Shown piece by piece: positions 17,734 through 26,253 of a DNA stretch of 60,279 nucleotides. Every line of letters begins with the position of its first letter. Position 1 is the first letter of the stretch. Made by a program: the position numbers and the translations under genes. Origin of the DNA: CAYMUN01 sp964640775 (lineage in GTDB: Bacteria; Patescibacteriota; Saccharimonadia; Saccharimonadales; UBA4665); the NCBI GenBank assembly GCA_964640775.1, contig CAZXIT010000001.1:1-60279 (forward strand). Direction: 5' to 3'. The notes below the pieces were generated by a model that was given only the letters and a program-made list of their open reading frames with translations, ran no database searches and was not told the origin of the DNA.

Positions 17734-18312
17734 CTAGTACCTTACAATCACTTGAATTTCGTTGATCTCGGCGTCTGATGCATCATAGCTAAAAATATCC
17801 AAGCGGCCGCCTGAGGAATGAGGCTGAAAGTGGAGCGTCCCGGAAAAATTGCCATTAACTGCCTTCAGGCTGCCTTGTGCCAGCAGGCCAACTTGGTCAT
17901 CAATCAGCCGATACTGTACCTGGCTTACTTTGGCCGAACCGCTTATCACCGCGCCATCTTTGAGCGTCGCATTGGCGGCCGGCTGCTTGAGTGTGATGTC
18001 GCCGGATTTTGCTACCAGCCACTGGCTTTCGGGGGTCGCCGAAGCCCCTCCTTGATTATCTGTGGCGGTGCCTTGGTTGATGCCATTGCCGCTAGTGAGT
18101 TTTTTTTCGGTGAGGCCGCTGCTTTGTTTTGGTTTGTCCTGCCCAGCCGGCTTCGTACCGGCAGCGACTATGACTTTTGCGGGCGGAATGGCCTTGTGAA
18201 AGAGGTGGGTGGTATCCGTAAACTCCAAGGCCGCAATTAATACTATGGCTAGGACAGCCAGCAGAGCCGCAGCTAACCAACGCTTTTTTGCCTGAGATTT
18301 TTTCTGAGCCAT
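17734..18312 (-). CDS. membrane-anchored Gmad2-like immunoglobulin-fold protein
   Basis: The 192-residue protein has a basic N-terminus (QKKSQAKKR) and one membrane segment near residues 13-29 (LAAALLAVLAIVLIAALEF). A low-complexity linker follows, then a beta-rich domain (about 102-192; ITLKQPAANATLKDGAVISG, VQYRLIDDQVGLLAQGS) resembling Gmad2, an Ig-like domain of spore-germination and other surface proteins. It lies 4 bases upstream of the lectin protein, so the two are probably cotranscribed. TAAAAT (plus-strand ATTTTA, 18319-18324) is 6 nt from the ATG. Confidence 0.72.
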   Translation of the reverse strand: MAQKKSQAKKRWLAAALLAVLAIVLIAALEFTDTTHLFHKAIPPAKVIVAAGTKPAGQDKPKQSSGLTEKKLTSGNGINQGTATDNQGGASATPESQWLVAKSGDITLKQPAANATLKDGAVISGSAKVSQVQYRLIDDQVGLLAQGSLKAVNGNFSGTLHFQPHSSGGRLDIFSYDASDAEINEIQVIVRY

Positions 18313-18433
18313 GTTTTTATTTTACTCTATTACAGATGTAGCATACCATAACCGTCATCTTTTTTAAAGCCTGGTTTTAGACATACTGCGAGACTGTCAT
18401 TATAATTAAGGAGGTTAAGAGGAGAAATTATCG

Positions 18434-18997
18434 ATGTTCACCAAAATTTCGGATGCGCTCTCAAAACACAGGCTGCTTGCTTTTGTATTTTTAGCTTTCC
18501 TAGTCGGTGTATTGGTCGGGACGGGCGTATACGCTGCTCTCGCTAACCGTCCTGAACAGAAGCAGGCAAGCCATAGCCCTGCACCAGCCAGTACAACAAT
18601 CAAGAGAGGTTCGACGAAGCCGGATACCAAGCCCCAGCCTGCAGCTGCCAGCCCCAGAGGGGCTGCCTCCACTCCTGCCCAAAACCCTAAGCCAGCTCCG
18701 CCCCCCGTTCTAGTAAGCTGTACGTTTAATAGCGGCGCCCATTCTGGAGACAATTGTCCGGCAGCCCCTCCTCTGTCCTACTCGGCTGCAGCTCCCTGCT
18801 ACACCGAGGGGAACGTGATTGCCTGTGCCGCGTACTCTGAAACTCGATGGATAGCAGGGAGTTACGACAATGGCGTATCGACCTGCTTATTTACCTATTG
18901 GGGCAACAATAGCACCGGCGCCCAGACCAAGACGGTAAAAGTTACCAATGCTAATCCCGGAAAGACGCCTGATTGCTTGGTGGAAACTCCGCTTTAG
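18434..18997 (+). CDS. single-pass secreted protein with Pro-rich linker, unknown function
   Basis: I do not recognise the family. The 187-residue product has one hydrophobic segment near residues 13-35 (LLAFVFLAFLVGVLVGTGVY), then a Pro/Ala/Lys-rich stalk up to about residue 90, then a small extracellular domain with six Cys residues that could form three disulfides. A DsbA-like oxidase is encoded at 39694. AGGAG occurs about 11 nt before the ATG, and a TATAAT near 18400 gives a short leader. Confidence 0.7.
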   Translation: MFTKISDALSKHRLLAFVFLAFLVGVLVGTGVYAALANRPEQKQASHSPAPASTTIKRGSTKPDTKPQPAAASPRGAASTPAQNPKPAPPPVLVSCTFNSGAHSGDNCPAAPPLSYSAAAPCYTEGNVIACAAYSETRWIAGSYDNGVSTCLFTYWGNNSTGAQTKTVKVTNANPGKTPDCLVETPL

Positions 18998-19009
18998 CAG
19001 GTCCGTGAA

Positions 19010-20731
19010 TCAGAGGCCCGTTAGAGGATTGCGTATCGTATCGTTCAGTATTTTATTGCCAGGGTTGCCTGGCGGATACAAATAGATTTCAAAAGAGGGG
19101 CAATCATATATCCCGCTTGGCTGGCCTAAAACAGCGCTGGCATGGCTGCTCGAGATAGCAAAATTACTGGCAAGCGAAATCTCGGGGTCGCTGAAGGCCG
19201 GCGAGGTTTTGTCGACGATTACAAAGCTCGGGCGGTATATGGAATAGTCCGCACCATTGTAGAGCCAGGTAAATTTGTCGAGATTGCCATACACTTGCAG
19301 TACCTTGAGATTGCTCCGGCTATTAAGCTGGAGTCCGCGCGCCCGCCAATATTGTGCCACGCCTGCAGTGTACGATGTATGCCCGAGCTTGCTGTCCAAG
19401 CAGCGCTCGTCTGACGTGTAATAGGTCGTAATGGAGGCGACGCTTGAAACTGGACGGGTCAATACAGCAAAAGCCGACACTGACACGAAAATAATGGCGA
19501 TGAACCAGGCAGCTGTTTTGGCCGCTGCAGGTTTGATAAAAAAGCCAAATCTTAGCAATGGCATCAAGACCAGCAGCGGAAAAATTACCACCGGCACCAT
19601 ATATCTTGTTAAAGGGTTGCCCGTGATAATGCTTCCGACTATAACGAGGGGAGGCGTAATACTCGCAAGACTAATGATGAAAAATGTGTCCGCTGTACGC
19701 ACCGGCTTCTTTTTGGGTTTAGTCGCGAAGTGGATAAAAGCCAGCAGCGCGACAAGCGCGACAAACATTTCGCTTAGTATGAGAAAAAGTTCCAGCTGGC
19801 TTTGCCAGTTGCCGTGCAGCATACCCAGGACGGCATATTTCAATGCCCTAAAGGCGTTGCCAATCTGATCAAAACGTAAATATTGGTCAACCCTGCCAAG
19901 AGGTGAAAACCAGCTCTGCAGGAACAGCTGTCTAAGCAGCATGCCGCCAGCCGCACCAACAAGCTGAGGAGCAGCCAGCAGCCAGCAATCACGCCACGAA
20001 AAGAAATTCAACAAAAGACCCAAGCAGCAAACGGCCACCAGAGGAGCTACAAACTGCAGGACGTATAGAGGATTAGACAGGCTAGTCAGCAGGGCAATCA
20101 GTACCAGCGAGCCAGCCAGTAGCCTCCATTGCCTAAAGCCTTGCTTGCTGCCCGGACCGCTGGCTAGCAGCAATAATTTTATACTTATATATAGAGAGCT
20201 TAAAGCAGCAAGGATCACTCCGTAATACGTAGTGGTGGCTATAAAAAATGTCGCGAAGCTCGGCTGGTCTCGGTATTCCAGACAGCACAGCAGCAGCACA
20301 AAAAGCGAAGCGAGCAGCGAGTACAGCCGGGCGATTTGTTTGGTGCGGGAAAAATTTGCAGCGATCAGACGCAGCAGGATATACAAAAGCAAGCAATTGA
20401 ATAGAGCGTTCAGCATAAGCGCGCACCTGAAATTAGGCGTTAGCAAAGCGGCGAGCGCGTAAATGGGCCCCTCGGGAAACAAGAATATTTGAGACGAGAA
20501 AACCCAATGAAAGGGTTCCCGTAATACGGCCAATGACTGGTGCACCAGCGACAGGGTCAGCATGTCGGCGCTGGTAAAGAAGAATCGTTCCCACTGCGTG
20601 TGCACAATGTGCCACAGCTCGATCGTGAAACCGCTGACTATCGTCAAGATTGGCACCAGCTCAGCTAAAATATTTTGCTGCCGAGACAAAAGTATCCATG
20701 ATTTGAACGATTGAATGCGGACCAGTTTCAT
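19010..20731 (-). CDS. polytopic membrane protein, possible GT-C glycosyltransferase
   Basis: The 573-residue protein has around ten or more hydrophobic segments and a soluble C-terminal domain of about 130 residues. Near residue 55 the loop FFTSADMLTLSLVHQSL carries an acidic residue after the first membrane segment, the place where GT-C enzymes keep a catalytic Asp, but no family signature is certain. It begins in a 4-base overlap with the polyprenyl-phosphate mannose synthase gene, so it probably uses that lipid-linked sugar at the outer face. Function is inferred from context. Confidence 0.65.
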   Translation of the reverse strand: MKLVRIQSFKSWILLSRQQNILAELVPILTIVSGFTIELWHIVHTQWERFFFTSADMLTLSLVHQSLAVLREPFHWVFSSQIFLFPEGPIYALAALLTPNFRCALMLNALFNCLLLYILLRLIAANFSRTKQIARLYSLLASLFVLLLCCLEYRDQPSFATFFIATTTYYGVILAALSSLYISIKLLLLASGPGSKQGFRQWRLLAGSLVLIALLTSLSNPLYVLQFVAPLVAVCCLGLLLNFFSWRDCWLLAAPQLVGAAGGMLLRQLFLQSWFSPLGRVDQYLRFDQIGNAFRALKYAVLGMLHGNWQSQLELFLILSEMFVALVALLAFIHFATKPKKKPVRTADTFFIISLASITPPLVIVGSIITGNPLTRYMVPVVIFPLLVLMPLLRFGFFIKPAAAKTAAWFIAIIFVSVSAFAVLTRPVSSVASITTYYTSDERCLDSKLGHTSYTAGVAQYWRARGLQLNSRSNLKVLQVYGNLDKFTWLYNGADYSIYRPSFVIVDKTSPAFSDPEISLASNFAISSSHASAVLGQPSGIYDCPSFEIYLYPPGNPGNKILNDTIRNPLTGL

Positions 20732-21453
20732 CCCGAAAACCTGATGTTTAAAACTAGAACCAGGTTTTTGATGATGATGCCTTTGGGGATTTTAGAATCG
20801 CCATGCTGGCGATCCATAAACACGATGGGTACTTGCCGAACGTCATGGCAATTTTGCAGGGCTTTGTATTTCAGCTCAATCAGGAAGCCATAGCCGCCGG
20901 CCTGCAGGCTGTCGAGGTCGATCTTGTGCAGCAGTTCGCGGGAGTAGAGGTTGAAGCCGCCGGTATAGTCGGTGATGCGCGAGCCTAATAATAGCCGGGT
21001 GTACAAATTGCCGCCGCGGCTCAGCAGCTTGCGGTGCCACTGCCAGTCCGGCGTGCTGCCGCCGCGCACATAGCGTGAACCGACAACCAGGTCAGCCGCA
21101 GCCGCCGCTGCCAGGAACTGCGGCAAATACTTGGGGTTGTGCGATAGATCAGCGTCCATCTGCAGTATGCAGTCAAATTTTTGAGGCAGGATTTTGTGAA
21201 AGGCATAGACGTAGGCCCGGCCCAGGCCGTCCTTTTTACGCCGTCTCATGACCTGCACCCCGAAGCCTTTGCGGCTCAGCTGCCTGCCGGTTTTTTCGGC
21301 AATGTCGGCAGTGCCGTCCGGTGAGTTATCATCGATGACGAAGACCGTACACTGCACATCCTGAGAGGGCTTCAGGTACTTATCGATGGCTGGCAGCAGT
21401 TTTTTGATATTGGTTGCTTCGTTGTATGTAGGTATAGCAATAGCCAGTTTCAT
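20728..21453 (-). CDS. polyprenyl-phosphate mannosyltransferase (DPM1-like GT2)
   Basis: This GT2 enzyme transfers a hexose, typically mannose, from GDP-mannose to polyprenyl phosphate. The 241-residue, membrane-segment-free form has AIPTYNEATNIKKLLPAI near residues 5-22, VIDDNSPDGTADIAE, the metal-binding LQMDADLSHNPKYLP and VVGSRYVRGG, the DPM1 hallmarks. GDP-mannose is made by manC at 24366. It is coupled to the downstream membrane protein by a 4-base overlap and is divergent from a gtrA gene with only 33 bases between them. Confidence 0.88.
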   Translation of the reverse strand: MKLAIAIPTYNEATNIKKLLPAIDKYLKPSQDVQCTVFVIDDNSPDGTADIAEKTGRQLSRKGFGVQVMRRRKKDGLGRAYVYAFHKILPQKFDCILQMDADLSHNPKYLPQFLAAAAAADLVVGSRYVRGGSTPDWQWHRKLLSRGGNLYTRLLLGSRITDYTGGFNLYSRELLHKIDLDSLQAGGYGFLIELKYKALQNCHDVRQVPIVFMDRQHGDSKIPKGIIIKNLVLVLNIRFSG

Positions 21454-21486
21454 ATACGTCTTTCAAATCCTTTATACTAAGTATAC

Positions 21487-21978
21487 ATGTTGAAAAAGCT
21501 ATGGGACGTCAAGCTGGCACGATTCGCCAGCGTAGGGGTATTTAATACCTTATTTGATACCTCGATGCTTAATGTGCTGGTCTTTTTTGGACATGTACCG
21601 CTGCTGGTCGCTAACCTCATTTCGGCCACCATCAGCATGACGACATCCTATTTTCTGAACCATCGCTTAGTGTTTCGCAGCAAGGAAGATCACAGCCTTG
21701 CCCGCTTCGCCCACTTTTTCGCAGTCACCGGTGTCGGCATTCTGGGCATACAGTCGCTGGTTATTTACTCAGCCACCTATTTTTTGCATAGCCAGCATGT
21801 CGCAGTCGCCGGTATCGTGGAGTTCCTGCCTTTCAAGCATTTGACCGTCGATATATTTGATCTGAATGTCGCTAAAATCCTGGCCGTACTGACGGCTATG
21901 ACCTGGAACTTCACGATCTACCACTTTGTCATTTTCCGCAAAGCCAAGGAAGCGCCGGACGACGATGTCTTGCTCTAG
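21487..21978 (+). CDS. GtrA family membrane protein
   Basis: GtrA proteins are small four-helix membrane proteins thought to flip or present polyprenyl-linked sugars. The 163-residue product starts WDVKLARFASVGVFNTLFDT and has YFLNHRLVFRSK, typical for the family, and a C-terminal MTWNFTIYHFVIFRKAKE. It is divergent from the polyprenyl-P-mannose synthase, an expected partner. TATACT (21473-21478) ends 8 nt before the ATG and no Shine-Dalgarno sequence is visible. Confidence 0.88.
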   Translation: MLKKLWDVKLARFASVGVFNTLFDTSMLNVLVFFGHVPLLVANLISATISMTTSYFLNHRLVFRSKEDHSLARFAHFFAVTGVGILGIQSLVIYSATYFLHSQHVAVAGIVEFLPFKHLTVDIFDLNVAKILAVLTAMTWNFTIYHFVIFRKAKEAPDDDVLL

Positions 21979-21996
21979 GCGCCGCCCAGCCGCTAG

Positions 21997-24241
21997 TTAA
22001 TAGCCCTGCGTAGCTATGTTGGTCATCGGCTGACTCGGATGGTAGACATTGGCCGAACCGTGGAAGCTGGCATTGAAACTAAAGATCCCGCCATCGCGGG
22101 TGGCCATCCAGTAGCCGCCAGTGATACTGCGCGACATGCCGATAATCGGCTGGTTTGGATTGTAGACATTCGCCGATCCATAGAACGGGGCATCCCCAAA
22201 GCTGAACAGTCCGCCATCATCGGTTACCAGCCAGTAGCCGGCGCCAGTAGCCGTGATTAATCCGCCGACGATCGGCCTAGTCGGGTGGTACACATTGGCC
22301 GATCCATAGAATCCAGCATCGCCAAAGCTATAAATCCCGCCATNNNNNNNNNNNNNNNNNNNNNNNNNNNNNNNNNNNNNNNNNNNNNNNNNNNNNNNNN
22401 NNNNNNNNNNNNNNNNNNNNNNNNNNNNNNNNNNNNNNNNNNNGCTGACTCGGATGATACACATTGGCCGATCCATAGAATCCAGCATCGCCAAAGCTAT
22501 AAATCCCGCCATCGCGGGTAACCAGCCAGTAGCCATTGCCCGACGCTGTACGCATGGCCGCCACGATCGGCTGACTCGGATGATACACATTGGCCGATCC
22601 ATAGAATCCAGCATCGCCAAAGCTGAACAGTCCGCCATCGGCAGTAACTTGCCAATAGCCTGCTCCCGCTGTCGACATGCTCGTTACGATCGGCTGACTC
22701 GGATGATACACATTGGCCGATCCATAATATTTCGCTTCGCCGAACGTGTAGACGCCGCCATCCCGTGTGTCGAGCCGATAGCCTTTGCCGGCTTCACCAG
22801 TTGGGGGAGCCTGCTCCAGAGGCGGGTTTGTCCAAGAGCCGGTCAGGCGCTGGTTTAGCCGGAACATCGGCCAGCCCTTGGTGCCGAGCGCAGCCGGATC
22901 GCCAATACCAAACTCAAAGCGATCAACTACGCCAGTGCTGTCGGGTTTGGTTCCGGCGATGATGATGTCAAGCCGGCCATTGCCGTCTATATCACGGATG
23001 AGCGGGGTATTTTGATACGATGCGAAGCCCTGTCGTATGCCCCATAAATTCGTGCCGGTATTGCCATCGTAGGCGTACACGCCGCCGCCGGTTGGAACCA
23101 CGAGATCCTGCTTGCCGTCACCATTTAAATCAGCTGTGCTCAGCTGTCCGAGGACAACACCGCCAACGGAGCTGCGGGGGTAGCCGGTCATGTCAGAGCC
23201 GTTTACTCCGTTCAGTACAAAAAGGCGCCCCGGGGAAGTGCCACCCCAGGTGCCCATGGCTATATCCAGCCGGCCATCGCCGTTAAAATCAGCCAGGGTT
23301 GGGGAAGCCATGGTTTGGGCGCCCAAATCACGCGACCATTTCAGCTGGCCGGTCGTGCCGTTTAGCACGTATATTTTGGTAGCATCACTGGCGCCGCCGT
23401 TCAGAGCGTAATAGTTGCCAGCCCCAAAAACGACCTCTGGCTGGCCGTCGCCGTCAACATCGCCAATCGACGGCGAAGACCGTACGATCTCGTTGATCTT
23501 GTATGACCAGAGTTCCGTCCCGTCGCCTTTCAGGGCGCGTACGAAGCCGCCGCGCCAGTCAACCGGCGGTCCAGGCGATGAGTCGCCGGCCATCACCACG
23601 TCGGTTATGCCATCACCATCCAGATCGGCCAATGCCGGTGATGCGAACTGCGTATCGTCCCAGTAAAATGGCCAGCCCCCATTCGTTCCCCCCGTCAGGC
23701 TGTTGATTGACCAGGCTTTCAAGCCGAGTGCCCCAAAGCTGACATCAGCAACGTTATCGCGGGTGATGTCGCCGATGGCCGGAGAAGCGTGGATCGAGGG
23801 ATTAGCACACGACGCATCGGGGGCGAGGAATTTGTAGATGACTGAACCGTCATACTTGAAACGGTACAATCCGCCCCCAGCACACTCGCCAGCCGCGTCG
23901 CCGCTGCCGATGAAGATATCGGGATTGCCATCGTGGTCGACATCGGCGCTGCTGGGCGAGGACTGGATTGGATTGCCTGTCAGCTGGGGCCAGTTTACGG
24001 TGTTATTGCCGGTCGTGCCATCGAGAGCATAGACTTTTTTGTCATGCGAACCAAACATCACGCTGTCGTAACTATTGCCGAAATTGACCGGCATTGGCGA
24101 GGATTCACCGATGCTGTCGGCAGTAGGCTTAGACCATACCAGCGTCGGTGCCGCCGCAAAAGCACTGCCACTCGGCAATTGGAAGGCTGCAGTCAGCAAC
24201 AGTACAAAAACAGAGAGTTTTATTATTTTTTGATTTTTCAC
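21997..24241 (-). CDS. secreted FG-GAP/VCBS protein with C-terminal GYW repeats, interrupted by an assembly gap
   Basis: A signal peptide (about residues 1-29) is followed by at least seven FG-GAP/VCBS Ca-binding motifs, for example DVDHDGNPDIFIG, DLDGDGITDVVMAG, DVDGDGQPEVVFGAG and DLNGDGKQDLVVPTGG, implying an integrin-alpha-like beta-propeller (about 40-490). The C-terminal part is a tandem array of about 41-residue units (GYWLVTRDGGIYSFGDAGFY-type) ending in NIATQGY. One hundred N bases (22344-22443) interrupt the array, and the frames on the two sides differ by one base, so the placeholder length is wrong and not evidence of a broken gene. It is probably an adhesin or surface-layer protein. 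Full length is unknown. Confidence 0.85.
22030..22790 (-). repeat. tandem 123-bp coding repeats (GYW/DGG-FSFGDA units)
   Basis: The 3' third of the FG-GAP gene is made of repeats of 41 codons. Each unit reads roughly VYHPSQPIV, then a variable 10-residue piece, then GYWxVTxDGGxxSFGDAxFY and GSAN. Several units on the right side of the gap are nearly identical at DNA level, for example the plus-strand stretch GGCTGACTCGGATGATACAC at 22444, 22569 and 22692. The left-most units are more divergent. Confidence 0.85.
22344..22443. other. assembly gap of 100 N
   Basis: A run of exactly 100 N lies inside the tandem-repeat array, which suggests a scaffolding placeholder where short reads could not resolve the copy number. 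The real insert is unknown in length. Confidence 0.98.
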
Positions 24242-24365
24242 AGCTAATCGTATTTTACTACGCTAGCCTCTTAAAATCTACCTGTCTTTGCTAGCCGCGA
24301 CACTTTCAGTCCGCAGTCATGCAAAAACGTTCATGATACGGTGAACTTTGGTATGATAGAGAGCG

Positions 24366-25397
24366 ATGATAGTAGTAATAATCGCCGGGGGGTCTGGCAC
24401 GAGGCTTTGGCCGCTGTCCACGCCGGACTATCCAAAGCATTTGCTGAAAATTAACGGCGACGACCGGTCGCTGCTGCAGCATACCTATGACCGGGCGCGG
24501 AAGCTGACCGACAAGATCTATGTAGTTTCCGACAGCAGCCACATCGAGCATGTCCGCAAGCAGCTGTCTGAGCTGCCAGAGGAAGCATTTATCGTCGAAC
24601 CGGCACGGCGCGGTACGGCCAATTGTATCGTGGCAGCGCTGGCAATCATTGCCAAACTCCACGACCCGGATGAGCCGATCGCTTCGATCCACGCCGACCA
24701 TTACATACGGGATATCGTTGGCTTTATGCATAGTTTCAAGGTGGCAACTGAGGTCTCAACGGCTAACAAACGCATAGTGCTGGTCGGTGTTGAGCCTGAC
24801 CACCCTTCAACTGCCTTTGGCTACATCGAAAAGGATGACCTATTTGACGAAACAAATTTTGTTTATGGAGTAGGGTCATTCAAAGAAAAACCGGCGCATG
24901 ATGTAGCTCAGGAATACGTCGCCAGTGGCAAATACCTATGGAACTGCGGCTACTTTGTGGGCTCGGTGAATACCTTTAAGCAAAAAATGGAGCAGTACGC
25001 ACCCGAACTATTCGATAATTATGAAAAGCTGGCCGCTGCGGCACCGGCAGATTACGAGGATGTCTACCTCAGTTTGACCAGCGAGGCCATCGACTACGCC
25101 CTCATTGAAAAAGTGCCTGACCTGCTAGTAGTGCCGGCTTCGTTTGACTGGATGGACCTCGGGTCCTTTGGCGATCTGCACAAGGCTATCGGGGGCGATG
25201 AGCAGGGCAACCACGCCCAGGGCAAGGTGGAGATGGAGGAAGTGACTAACTCCTACGTAAATAACCAAGAAGACAAGCCGGTGGCGGTCATCGGGCTCGA
25301 CAATGTGGTAGTTATCAATACGCCGCAGGGTATCCTGGTGGCTCGCAAAGATCTGGCCCAGCAGGTAGGTGTTGTCAGCAAACGAATTAACGCTTAA
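24366..25397 (+). CDS. manC: mannose-1-phosphate guanylyltransferase
   Basis: ManC makes GDP-mannose from mannose-1-phosphate and GTP. The 343-residue protein is the short, single-domain form without a C-terminal isomerase. It has the nucleotidyltransferase motif IIAGGSGTRLWPLSTPDYPK at residues 5-24, FIVEPARRGTANCIV, FGYIEKD, YLWNCGYFVG and FDWMDLGSFGDL. TATGAT (24352-24357) ends 8 nt before the ATG. The HAD phosphatase/mutase gene follows after 15 bases, so this is a two-gene GDP-mannose operon feeding gmd and the polyprenyl-P-mannose synthase. Confidence 0.94.
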   Translation: MIVVIIAGGSGTRLWPLSTPDYPKHLLKINGDDRSLLQHTYDRARKLTDKIYVVSDSSHIEHVRKQLSELPEEAFIVEPARRGTANCIVAALAIIAKLHDPDEPIASIHADHYIRDIVGFMHSFKVATEVSTANKRIVLVGVEPDHPSTAFGYIEKDDLFDETNFVYGVGSFKEKPAHDVAQEYVASGKYLWNCGYFVGSVNTFKQKMEQYAPELFDNYEKLAAAAPADYEDVYLSLTSEAIDYALIEKVPDLLVVPASFDWMDLGSFGDLHKAIGGDEQGNHAQGKVEMEEVTNSYVNNQEDKPVAVIGLDNVVVINTPQGILVARKDLAQQVGVVSKRINA

Positions 25398-25412
25398 GGA
25401 GATACAGGTTTT

Positions 25413-26186
25413 ATGAAGAAAGTCATCGCTTTTGATTTGGACGGCACACTGGCTGATAGCAAATCGCCGCTTGACCCGCGGATGGCCGATTTGCTGGATC
25501 AGCTGCTCGGCAAATTACAAGTCTGCGTTATCTCTGGCGGGGGGTTCCCCCAGTTCCAAAAACAGCTGCTGAGCAATCTCAAAGCCGATCCCGCCAAACT
25601 CCAGCGCCTGCACCTGATGCCGACCTCCGGCACTCGCTACTACGCCTACGATCCGGCAAAACAAGACTGGAAACAGGTGTATGCCGAGGATCTCGACGAG
25701 TCGCAGAAGCAAAAGATTATTGCCGCGCTCAATAAGGGCTTTGATGAGCTCGGCCATCGGGCCGAAAAAGTCTACGGGGAAACTATCGAAGACCGCGGCA
25801 GCCAGGTAACTTTTTCAGTGCTTGGCCAGGATATCGTCGACGTCCTGGGCAAAGAAGGCGTTCGCCAAAAGGAAGCCTGGGATCCCGACAACAAAAAAAA
25901 GGATGCCGTCCGCGACTATGTAGCCCCGCTATTGCCGGAATTTGAAGTCCGGGTCGGCGGCGTCACTTCTATAGACGTTACCAAGCCGGGCATCGATAAA
26001 GGCTACGGCATGAAAAAATTGACAGAGCTTCTCGGCATCGATCAAGACGATATACTGTTCATCGGCGACCGGCTGGAAGAACCCGGCAACGACTATCCAG
26101 TCAAGGCTATGGGGATCGATAGCCTGCAGATTTCGCACTGGCGCGAAACGGCCGTGGCCGTCGAAGCGATTATCCACGTCGCCTAG
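25413..26186 (+). CDS. HAD-superfamily protein, probable phosphomannomutase (eukaryotic-type)
   Basis: The 257-residue protein has the HAD motif I VIAFDLDGTLADSK at residues 4-17 with the nucleophile Asp, motif II VISGGGFPQF, and motif IV IGDRLEEPGNDY near residues 214-225. A C2-type cap lies between them. The layout matches eukaryotic PMM2-like phosphomannomutases, which would supply mannose-1-phosphate to ManC encoded just upstream. A HAD phosphatase cannot be excluded. AAGGAG lies about 12 nt before the ATG. Confidence 0.8.
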   Translation: MKKVIAFDLDGTLADSKSPLDPRMADLLDQLLGKLQVCVISGGGFPQFQKQLLSNLKADPAKLQRLHLMPTSGTRYYAYDPAKQDWKQVYAEDLDESQKQKIIAALNKGFDELGHRAEKVYGETIEDRGSQVTFSVLGQDIVDVLGKEGVRQKEAWDPDNKKKDAVRDYVAPLLPEFEVRVGGVTSIDVTKPGIDKGYGMKKLTELLGIDQDDILFIGDRLEEPGNDYPVKAMGIDSLQISHWRETAVAVEAIIHVA

Positions 26187-26253
26187 AAACTCTATTTTCA
26201 GCGAAATTGCTTTTGCTTGCTTTTAGTAGATAAAAATACACAATAGAGACGGA

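Noticed and set aside
22344..22443. Frameshifted or split FG-GAP gene (pseudogene)
   Set aside because: The frame change coincides exactly with the 100-N placeholder, so it is an assembly artefact until the gap is closed.
22030..22790. Regular repeats resembling a CRISPR array
   Set aside because: The period is 123 bases, repeats vary inside codons and they stay in frame as protein units of the FG-GAP gene.
22039..22858. Plus-strand open frames across the repeat region
   Set aside because: They are antisense shadows of the repeat array and cross the N gap; no start signals are present.
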